Positions 17,196 through 22,185 of a stretch of DNA of 23,410 nucleotides are shown here, piece by piece. Position 1 is the stretch's first letter, and each line of letters begins with the position of its first letter. Source of the DNA: a virus. Location of the stretch: positions 1 through 23,410 of IMG/VR virus record IMGVR_UViG_3300030331_001547. One strand, 5' to 3'. The position numbers and the translations under genes are program-made. The notes under the pieces were generated by a model. That model ran no database searches. It was given only the letters and a program-made list of their open reading frames with translations, and was not told the origin of the DNA.

Positions 17196-17582
17196 ATGTT
17201 TAAAGAACTTTTAAAATCATTAGTAGGTGACGCAAGTAACATTATAGATAATGTTGTAACTACAAAGGAGGAAAAAATAAGATTAAAGAATGAGATGAAG
17301 CAAATGCTTTTAAATTCTGAAGCTGATTTACAAAGAAATGTAACAGATAGATGGAAAGCAGATATGGCATCTGATTCTTGGTTAAGTAAAAATGTAAGAC
17401 CAATAACTCTTATATTTATGTTAGTTTGTACTATGTTATTGATATTTATTGATGCAGGTGCAATAGACTTTACAGTAGAAGACAAATGGACAGATTTGTT
17501 ACAAATTGTTTTGATTACTATTGTAGGTAGCTATTTTGGAGGAAGGTCAATAGAAAAATTAAAAAATGGCAAAGGGAAATAA
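17196..17582 (+). CDS. Putative holin of the 3TM / gene-transfer-agent type
   Basis: 128 residues. An amphipathic, charged N-terminal half (KEEKIRLKNEMKQML) is followed by DRWKADMASDSWLSKNVRP (51-69), two clear hydrophobic helices (about 69-88 and 101-116) and the ending GSYFGGRSIEKLK. The DRW-x-AD...SWLSKN-x-RP block and the YFGGRS-x-EK tail are hallmarks I associate with phage holin families of the GTA 3TM type. It lies one base after the endolysin candidate (TAATATG), completing a holin-lysin pair. Its last codons overlap the start of the 41-residue gene at 17566. Confidence 0.7.
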   Translation: MFKELLKSLVGDASNIIDNVVTTKEEKIRLKNEMKQMLLNSEADLQRNVTDRWKADMASDSWLSKNVRPITLIFMLVCTMLLIFIDAGAIDFTVEDKWTDLLQIVLITIVGSYFGGRSIEKLKNGKGK

Positions 17583-17691
17583 TTTTAAATTTGTAGGGAA
17601 CAAAAGAAGTAAAAGACCTGGTGTACATTCAAAAAATGCATCTAAAGGTCAGAGTGCATATAAAAAACAATATAGAGGACAAGGTAGATAG
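17566..17691 (+). CDS. 41-residue basic protein (KRPGVHSK... YRGQGR)
   Basis: A short gene starting at the ATG inside the last codons of the holin gene (17-base overlap, different frame). The product begins MAKGNNFKFVGNKRSKRPG, contains VHSKNASKG, and ends KKQYRGQGR. The KRPGVH-x-K and YRGQGR ends match a tiny conserved protein I recognise from other environmental phages, which supports it as a real gene. Lys/Arg/Gly-rich and likely disordered. Unlike six neighbours it does not end in Q-x-D. Followed by tagTTATGGC, the start context of the next gene. Confidence 0.65.
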   Translation: MAKGNNFKFVGNKRSKRPGVHSKNASKGQSAYKKQYRGQGR

Positions 17692-17693
17692 TT

Positions 17694-18023
17694 ATGGCTA
17701 AAACACCCGCATGGCAACGTAAAGAAGGTAAAAATCCTAGTGGAGGATTGAACAAGAAAGGTGTAGCCTCTTATAGAAGAGCAAATCCAGGCTCTAAATT
17801 AAAAACAGCCGTAACTACTGACCCTAAAAAATTAAAAAAAGGTAGCAAAGCTGCTAAAAGAAGAAAGTCTTTTTGTGCTAGAATGAAAGGAATGAAGAAA
17901 AGATTGACTAGTGCAAAGACAGCAAGAGACCCTAATTCAAGAATTAATAAGTCATTGCGTAAATGGAACTGTGAAAAAGGGGGTATAGTTCCAATGCGTG
18001 ACGAATATGGACAATTAGATTAA
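17694..18023 (+). CDS. Conserved small phage protein with TPAWQRKEGK and RRKSFCARM motifs
   Basis: 109 residues. Motifs: TPAWQRKEGKNPSGGLN at the N-terminus, GVASYRRANPGSKLKTAV, then AKRRKSFCARMKGMKKRL and DPNSRINKSLRKWNC. This series is a widely distributed uncharacterised phage family (I believe a Pfam DUF, possibly DUF6321; the number is from memory). The two Cys (C61 and C93) lie in the conserved blocks. After the family domain ends at WNC there is an extra tail, EKGGIVPMRDEYGQLD, with the GG...Q-x-D ending shared by neighbouring unrelated proteins. That tail therefore looks like an appended tag. The role is unknown; strongly basic. Confidence 0.75.
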   Translation: MAKTPAWQRKEGKNPSGGLNKKGVASYRRANPGSKLKTAVTTDPKKLKKGSKAAKRRKSFCARMKGMKKRLTSAKTARDPNSRINKSLRKWNCEKGGIVPMRDEYGQLD

Positions 18024-18028
18024 TAGTT

Positions 18029-18196
18029 ATGGCAAAAAAATCAGTAAAAGCTCCAGCAGGTTTCCATTGGATGAAAAAAGGAAACAATACATTTAAGTTA
18101 ATGAAACATACAGGTAAATTTAAACCGCATCCAGGTGGAAGTTTATCTGCAAGTTTTGATGTACAAAAAAGACATAGAGTTGCAAAGAAAAAGTAA
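18029..18196 (+). CDS. 55-residue basic protein (PAGFHWMKKG...)
   Basis: Product begins MAKKSVKAPAGFHWMKKGN, continues FKLMKHTGKFKPHPGGSL, and ends QKRHRVAKKK. The paired blocks GFHWMKKG and KLMKHTGKF, with a central GGS, resemble a conserved small phage family seen beside the other basic proteins of this cassette. It begins five bases after the previous stop in the recurrent context TAGTTATGGC. Its 3' end overlaps the following gene in another frame by up to 38 bases, depending on that gene's start. Function unknown; basic and soluble. Confidence 0.65.
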   Translation: MAKKSVKAPAGFHWMKKGNNTFKLMKHTGKFKPHPGGSLSASFDVQKRHRVAKKK

Positions 18197-18473
18197 AGAC
18201 CCAAAAGTAGGGACAGGAAAAAAACCAAAAGGTTCTGGACGTAGATTGTATACTGATGAGAATCCTAAGGATACTGTAAGTATTAAATATGCTACAGAGG
18301 CAGATGCTAGAGCTACTGCAGCTAAAGTAAAAAGAATTAATAAATCTTTTGCTAGAAAAATACAAATACTAACAGTTGGAGAACAAAGGTCAAAGTATGG
18401 TGGTAAACCTAGACAAGCAGGTATATTTAAAAGAGCAAAACAAGCTATAAGAAGAAACCGTAAAAAAAAATAA
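18159..18473 (+). CDS. Conserved basic phage protein (GTGKKPKGSGRRLYTDENPKD)
   Basis: 104 residues if translated from the ATG at 18159. The conserved region runs from KDPKVGTGKKPKGSGRRL through YTDENPKDTVSIKYAT, to FARKIQILTVGEQRSKYG, and ends in a Lys/Arg tail (RRNRKKK). I recognise this as an uncharacterised family recurrent in phages, in which the conserved part begins close to the N-terminus. A TTG at 18180 (giving LQRKSKDPK) is therefore a plausible alternative start. An ATG further upstream at 18135 would deepen the overlap with the 55-residue gene and is less likely. The long overlap suggests translational coupling. No catalytic motif; nucleic-acid binding inferred from charge only. 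Confidence 0.7.
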   Translation: MYKKDIELQRKSKDPKVGTGKKPKGSGRRLYTDENPKDTVSIKYATEADARATAAKVKRINKSFARKIQILTVGEQRSKYGGKPRQAGIFKRAKQAIRRNRKKK

Positions 18474-18476
18474 ATT

Positions 18477-18686
18477 ATGCCAAAAGACGCGTGTTACCAT
18501 AAAGTTGTTCGTAGATACGGACCAAAGACATCAGCATACAGGAGTGGTGCTATGGCTAAATGTAGAAAAGTTGGAGTCTCTAACTGGGGAGAAGGTGGAA
18601 AGAAAAAGAAAAGAAGAGGAGGTGTTGTTAGAAAGATGAAACATGGTGGAATGATTAAATGTTTATTAGAGTATCAAAAAGATTGA
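18477..18686 (+). CDS. Small Cys-containing basic protein (DACYHKV) with GGMI...QKD ending
   Basis: 69 residues. The N-terminal half DACYHKVVRRYGPKTSAYRSGAMAKCRKVG with two Cys (C6, C29), and then NWGEGGKKKKRRGG, matches a recurrent uncharacterised phage family (D-A-C-Y-x-K-V ... S-A-Y-x-S-G-A ... K-C-R-K). The two Cys and His could bind a metal, but four ligands are not evident. After the Lys/Arg stretch the protein ends KMKHGGMIKCLLEYQKD, again GG-(M) with a spacer and terminal Q-x-D. Three bases separate it from the previous stop. Confidence 0.7.
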   Translation: MPKDACYHKVVRRYGPKTSAYRSGAMAKCRKVGVSNWGEGGKKKKRRGGVVRKMKHGGMIKCLLEYQKD

Positions 18687-18687
18687 T

Positions 18688-18957
18688 ATGGCTGTAAGAA
18701 AAACAAAAGCTGGATTAAGACTTAAGCGTTGGTTTAAAGAAGATTGGCGTACACCAAAAGGTAAAAAAGATTATAAAGGTGGGGAAAATACTTTTAGACC
18801 AACTAAAAGAATAAGTAAAGATACTCCTACCACATGGAGTGAGTTAAGTCCATCTGAAAAAGCTAGAGCTCAAAAAGAAAAAAACACAAAAGGTAGAGTT
18901 AGTAGATATAAAAAAAAGAAAAGATTTAGTAAAGGTGGTATAATACAACATGACTAG
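18688..18957 (+). CDS. Conserved basic protein (GLRLKRWFKEDW) ending GGIIQHD
   Basis: 89 residues. GLRLKRWFKEDWRTPKGKKDY, then TFRPTKRISKDTPTTWSEL and SPSEKARAQKEK, form a conserved pattern (K-R-W-F-K-E-x-W ... R-P-T-K-R-x-S-x-x-T-P-x-T) that I recall from uncharacterised proteins of phages and some large eukaryotic viruses. The final KGGIIQHD repeats exactly the last seven residues of the 15075-15362 product. The gene follows the previous stop by one base and precedes TAGTTATGGC. Function unknown; Trp/Lys-rich, likely nucleic-acid-binding. Confidence 0.7.
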   Translation: MAVRKTKAGLRLKRWFKEDWRTPKGKKDYKGGENTFRPTKRISKDTPTTWSELSPSEKARAQKEKNTKGRVSRYKKKKRFSKGGIIQHD

Positions 18958-18959
18958 TT

Positions 18960-19241
18960 ATGGCAAGAAATTCATTAGCAGGTAAAAGAACAGGAAAGTC
19001 TAAGACAGCAAAATTTTATGCAAAAAATCCTAAATCAAAGTCAAAAAAGAAATCATATGATAAAAAATATCATAGCACTACAGAAAGAAAAAACTACCGT
19101 GTATCGTTAAATAAAGCTAATAGAAACAATCCTAGAAGCAAAAAAGGTGATGGTAAAGATATGTCACATACTCAGACAGGTTCACTAGTTTTAGAGCTAC
19201 AAAGACGAAACAGAGCTAGAAATAGAGGTAAAAAGGCGTAA
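18960..19241 (+). CDS. Conserved basic protein (SKTAKFYAKNP ... DMSHTQTG)
   Basis: 93 residues. Conserved-looking blocks: SKTAKFYAKNPKSKSKKKSYD, KYHSTTERKNYR, LNKANRN, then GDGKDMSHTQTGSLVLEL and a final RNRARNRGKKA. The same order of blocks occurs in a small uncharacterised family found in many environmental phages. Start context TAGTTATGGC two bases after the upstream stop. It is the last gene of the basic cassette and lacks the Q-x-D ending. DMSH with upstream His residues is suggestive of a metal or nuclease site but is not enough to call one. Confidence 0.7.
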   Translation: MARNSLAGKRTGKSKTAKFYAKNPKSKSKKKSYDKKYHSTTERKNYRVSLNKANRNNPRSKKGDGKDMSHTQTGSLVLELQRRNRARNRGKKA

Positions 19242-19251
19242 TTAACACCTA

Positions 19252-19284
19252 TTTGTTGATAATTTAGCATTATAAATACTTTTT
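19252..19284 (+). promoter_or_regulatory. Candidate Bacteroidota promoter for the 19299-21006 genes
   Basis: TTTG at 19252-19255 and TACTTTTT at 19277-19284 (seven of eight bases of TAnnTTTG), separated by 21 bases, match the Bacteroidota -33/-7 arrangement. It sits in the 57-base gap between the basic cassette and the next gene, and predicts a transcript starting about ten bases before the ATG at 19299. The last base of the -7 element deviates (T instead of G), and a T-run in AT-rich DNA makes chance matches likely. Confidence 0.4.
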
Positions 19285-19298
19285 TTTATTAAAAAATT

Positions 19299-19736
19299 AT
19301 GATATTGGGTGGCATGAATACCAAGAAACCTCAATATTTAGTTATTAATGCTTTATATTTAGATGACTCCAAAACAAGTTTAATGGACAAAATATGTACT
19401 TTAAATGGAAAATGGGATATAATAAATTTAGATGGCAGTTTAACTTCAATATCAAATCACTGTTTTTCTTACGATGAATTTTATGAAGATAATTTTATAA
19501 GAATAGCTTATGTAAAATCTTTAAAAAATAATAATGTAGATAACAGAACTTATAAACAAGTAGATTCAATGGAAGCTTATATACGTTATAAATTACTTAA
19601 GAATCCATCATTAACAATTTGTGATATAAATATATTTACAGAATATACAATGGGATTTGATTTAGAGAATTTAGCAAAAGAAATTGGTATTCCTAAAAAA
19701 AATTTAATGTATAAATACGATGAATCGAAACAATGA
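19299..19736 (+). CDS. Hypothetical protein
   Basis: 145 residues from the ATG at 19299; a second ATG at 19314 would give 140 (MNTKKPQYLVINALY). The first fits the A/T-rich start context (aaaaattATG) used here. It is soluble, with an ordinary composition of Asn, Asp, Lys and Tyr, quite unlike the basic genes before it. It contains YLVINALYLDDSKTSLMDK, a middle Tyr/Phe-rich acidic segment, and LAKEIGIPKKNLMYKYD near the end, which could be a helix-turn-helix-like pair. I do not recognise the family. Its end overlaps the phosphoesterase gene by 17 bases, so the two are probably co-translated. Confidence 0.6.
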   Translation: MILGGMNTKKPQYLVINALYLDDSKTSLMDKICTLNGKWDIINLDGSLTSISNHCFSYDEFYEDNFIRIAYVKSLKNNNVDNRTYKQVDSMEAYIRYKLLKNPSLTICDINIFTEYTMGFDLENLAKEIGIPKKNLMYKYDESKQ

Positions 19737-21006
19737 AATAACCAAGTATTTACTTGACAATCCAGAAAAACTTACAGGAGATTATGCTAATACAGCTGCA
19801 ATGTTTGGAACAAACTATGAGCAGATAAGAAGTTTAGCTAGAAGAATACGCGGCACACACTCTAATAATAAAACAAAAAAGAAAGAAAAGCTACATATGG
19901 AAGAAGGCCCAGAGGGTAGATTTATTATAGCTGAGGATACAACGCGAGTAAAGTCATTAGATGACCTGCTAGAAGCATTTGATGTTGATGATAGTGAATG
20001 GGAAGTTGACTGGTATGATATTGGTACTTACGAGCAGACAGGGTTTGACAGTGAAAGAAAACCTGTCACCACTACCATGTACCGTTGTAAGGCAAAGCTA
20101 AAACGTATAGACCCATTTAAAAATATCAAAACCACGCGACAGTCTTTGATGGAAGACCTGTCCTATTTAACCACTTATACACCCAAGCATAAGAAAATAA
20201 TAAAAGGTCAAGATACTACCGCGCATATGCTAGAGATTGGAGCTTATGATTTACATTTAGGAAAGATAGGAATAATAGGAGATGAGTATAGTATGGAAAT
20301 AGCTGAACAGAGGTTAATGAAAGCTATAGAGCACTTGTTGATGAGGGCGTCTGCGTTTACTATAGATAAGATACTCTTTGTTGTTGGAAATGATTTACTG
20401 AACAGCGACGGAGATAAGCCAATACCACGGACAACTAAGGGGACACCTCAATTTAATAGTGACCACCATATAGAGATGTATAAGAAGGCTAGAAGATTAA
20501 TGATAATGGTTATAAATGAATTAGCGGCTATATGCCCTGTGCATGTAGTTATAATGCCTGGAAACCATGATGAAGAATGTATAATGTACCTAGGAGACGC
20601 ATTAGAGCTATACTACGAGCAAAATGATAACGTTCTAGTAGATAATACTAGACCACTAATGAAAGGTTTTAAATACGGTAAAAATCTTATTGCGTTTGAC
20701 CACGGACATAAAATGAAAGCGGACAAAGCTGTACAAATATTGCCACAAAGATTTAAAGAAATGTGGAGTGATGTTAATTATGTAGAGTTGCATAGAGGGC
20801 ATTTACACGGAGTTCATCATAACAAAATTGGTGCAACGAATGAGTTTAGTGGTATTACAGTTCGTAATCTTGGAAGCATGTGTGCTACTGACCAATGGCA
20901 TGATGATAAAGGATATGTAGGAAATATTAAAAGAGCACATGGTTTTGTATGGAGTAAAAACAACGGTCTACAAGCAGAATTTTATTATAACGTTCCTATG
21001 GAATAA
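19720..21006 (+). CDS. Calcineurin-like metallophosphoesterase (Mre11/SbcD-type)
   Basis: 428 residues. All five metal-binding motifs are visible: D177-L-H179 (AYDLHLGK), G223-N-D225 (GNDLLN), G-N282-H283-D284 (MPGNHDEE), D327-HGH (327-330) and H358-R-GHLHG (358-364). These form the two-metal site of nucleases and phosphatases of this superfamily. An N-terminal extension (about 1-160) includes an early helical part (ITKYLLDNP ... QIRSLARRIRG), possibly winged-helix, and a charged linker. Role inferred: a DNA end-processing or recombination nuclease, consistent with an exonuclease and an HNH protein in the facing operon. The phage has no visible Rad50/SbcC partner in this window. Substrate is not determinable from sequence. 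Confidence 0.85.
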   Translation: MNRNNEITKYLLDNPEKLTGDYANTAAMFGTNYEQIRSLARRIRGTHSNNKTKKKEKLHMEEGPEGRFIIAEDTTRVKSLDDLLEAFDVDDSEWEVDWYDIGTYEQTGFDSERKPVTTTMYRCKAKLKRIDPFKNIKTTRQSLMEDLSYLTTYTPKHKKIIKGQDTTAHMLEIGAYDLHLGKIGIIGDEYSMEIAEQRLMKAIEHLLMRASAFTIDKILFVVGNDLLNSDGDKPIPRTTKGTPQFNSDHHIEMYKKARRLMIMVINELAAICPVHVVIMPGNHDEECIMYLGDALELYYEQNDNVLVDNTRPLMKGFKYGKNLIAFDHGHKMKADKAVQILPQRFKEMWSDVNYVELHRGHLHGVHHNKIGATNEFSGITVRNLGSMCATDQWHDDKGYVGNIKRAHGFVWSKNNGLQAEFYYNVPME

Positions 21007-21034
21007 AAAAAAGGGAGCACTACACTCCCCTTTA
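21007..21034 (-). terminator. Intrinsic terminator between convergent operons
   Basis: On the minus strand, AAGGGGAG (21032-21025), a seven-base loop, and CTCCCTT (21017-21011) form a GC-rich stem with one unpaired base, followed by a run of eight T (the complement of 21005-21012). This is a textbook rho-independent terminator for the minus-strand operon, whose last gene stops at 21041. For the plus strand the same stem is followed only by TTT, so it should terminate the phosphoesterase transcript less efficiently. Confidence 0.8.
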
Positions 21035-21040
21035 AATAGT

Positions 21041-21493
21041 TTATAGAGATATTAACTCTTTTAACTTTTGAAATTGTTTTAATTGCTTAGACAATTCCTT
21101 GTTCTTAAATTTTAAAGATGCTACTTCTTGTTTTAACGCAAGTATAATAGCATTACTTTTTAACCCCTGTATTTGAGGCTCATGACCTAAATCCTTTGCA
21201 AAGATACTTAACTCATTATATATATCTCTATAATAATTTAAAGTCATCATTCTATTGTGTTCCCTTTCGTAGAACTGTATAGTTGAATGGTCCCTGCCTA
21301 GTATCTCTCCAGTTTCTACTTGTGTTATTCCAAATGCAGTTCTTAATACAACACCTACACAAGCTCTTACTTCTCTAACTTTACCCTTTCTAGAGTCACT
21401 TAATAATTCTGTTTTATTGACATTACCTATTTTACAAGCAAGGTCTATAAGCTTCTTGACACTTTCTTTGTCTGTTTTTACTTTATACATCAT
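21041..21493 (-). CDS. Stand-alone DnaA domain-IV-like DNA-binding protein with C-terminal coiled coil
   Basis: 150 residues. Residues about 33-80 match the DnaA C-terminal DNA-binding domain: SRKGKVREVRACVGVVLR (34-51), then the helix-turn-helix and the signature GRDHSTI (66-72) followed by an aromatic and EREH. GRDHST is the DnaA motif that contacts DnaA boxes. Full DnaA has about 450 residues with an AAA+ ATPase; no Walker motif is present here. The C-terminal third (about 115-150) is a Lys/Glu/Leu coiled coil for self-association. Likely roles, inferred: a replication-origin or promoter-binding protein of the phage, or a competitor of host DnaA. Start MMYKVK; the upstream HNH gene overlaps by 4 bases (ATGA-type). 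Confidence 0.75.
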   Translation of the reverse strand: MMYKVKTDKESVKKLIDLACKIGNVNKTELLSDSRKGKVREVRACVGVVLRTAFGITQVETGEILGRDHSTIQFYEREHNRMMTLNYYRDIYNELSIFAKDLGHEPQIQGLKSNAIILALKQEVASLKFKNKELSKQLKQFQKLKELISL

Positions 21494-21735
21494 AATAATT
21501 TTAAATGTTTTTCTTTTACTTTTTGGTTAAACTCTTTGTTTCTTTCTGCCTTATCATGACAACTTCTGCAAAGAGCAGCTAAGTTTTCTATGTAGTCTTT
21601 GTTCTTGGAACCCCCGATACCACGTCTTTCAATGTGATGAATATCAACAGCTCTAGCATTACATACTGTGCATCCTATGAAATCATCTATCCCATAGTTA
21701 AAGTATTTCATGTAAACTTTAGTGTGTTTCTTCAT
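21490..21735 (-). CDS. HNH endonuclease domain protein
   Basis: 81 residues. Zinc-knuckle Cys pairs C22-x2-C25 and C56-x2-C59-H60 frame the HNH core: D31-I-H33-H34 (DIHHI), an Asn at 51 (ENLAALC) and H60. That is a complete beta-beta-alpha-metal nuclease in minimal form. HNH proteins in phages act in homing, packaging (next to terminase) or DNA degradation. Here the neighbours are replication and recombination genes, so a role in DNA processing or as a free-standing homing-type nuclease is inferred. It overlaps both flanking genes by four bases, which argues for an integrated operon member rather than a recent insertion. Confidence 0.85.
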   Translation of the reverse strand: MKKHTKVYMKYFNYGIDDFIGCTVCNARAVDIHHIERRGIGGSKNKDYIENLAALCRSCHDKAERNKEFNQKVKEKHLKLL

Positions 21736-22082
21736 CTTCTTTCGTAGTCACCAGATTCTACTAGATGTCCATCTTTAGTATTGTTAAAATATAACCATGC
21801 TTTATACCTTTTCTTACTACCAATCACAATTATTTTTTTTCTTTCATACCAAGATGGATGACCTTCTAATAAATCTAACATACGAAGTGTATGATTTGAT
21901 ACCTTATACAACTCTCCAAATATACTTGACACCTCTTCATCATCACTAACAAAAGGTATTCCATTTGCATACATGGCATACTTTTTTTTAGTAAGACCTG
22001 CGTCTACAAATTGAGAGTTTTTTAAAAGGACATGATTACCATGCCCTCTTCTTAATGTTCCGTAAACAAAAACTAATTCCAT
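21732..22082 (-). CDS. Gamma-glutamylcyclotransferase-like (AIG2/GGCT fold) protein
   Basis: 116 residues, the usual size of the family. Signature FVYGTLRRGHGNH (5-17) binds the substrate; D70-LLEGHPSWYER (70-81) contains the expected catalytic Glu (E73) and the Y-x-R motif; FGELYKV (55-61) and a Trp-Tyr strand (AWLYF) follow. Known relatives release 5-oxoproline from gamma-glutamyl amines or dipeptides. In a phage the substrate is unknown: host glutathione-type metabolites or a modified amine on nucleic acid or protein are possible. Starts one base after the 33-residue microprotein stop (TAATATG) and overlaps the HNH gene by four bases. Confidence 0.8.
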   Translation of the reverse strand: MELVFVYGTLRRGHGNHVLLKNSQFVDAGLTKKKYAMYANGIPFVSDDEEVSSIFGELYKVSNHTLRMLDLLEGHPSWYERKKIIVIGSKKRYKAWLYFNNTKDGHLVESGDYERR

Positions 22083-22083
22083 A

Positions 22084-22185
22084 TTATATACAGTCGCTCA
22101 AAATTTTAATTAATAATACATTAATAGTTGCTAATGTTAAAAATATTAATATAGCAACTAAATCTATTGGTTTTATATTTCGCAT
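22084..22185 (-). CDS. 33-residue single-pass membrane microprotein
   Basis: A short gene whose product begins MRNIKPIDLVAILIF, continues LTLATINVLLIKI, and ends LSDCI. A basic N-terminus is followed by one hydrophobic helix (about 8-29). Support: GGAG lies six bases upstream, one of few good Shine-Dalgarno-like sites here; its start overlaps the exonuclease stop by 13 bases in another frame; its stop abuts the next start as TAATATG, the same junction used by confirmed neighbours. It fills exactly the otherwise empty gap between two genes. Function unknown; a membrane regulator or exclusion peptide is possible. Confidence 0.55.
   Translation of the reverse strand: MRNIKPIDLVAILIFLTLATINVLLIKILSDCI

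Noticed and set aside
18477-18686. Zinc-finger assignment for the DACYHKV protein
   Set aside because: Only two well-placed cysteines in the conserved part and a single His nearby; a complete four-ligand site is not visible.
19262-19288. Possible terminator (ATAAT/ATTAT hairpin then T-run) after the basic cassette
   Set aside because: The stem is only five A-T pairs and is separated from the T-run by several bases, so it is too weak. The T-run is better read as part of the -7 promoter element.
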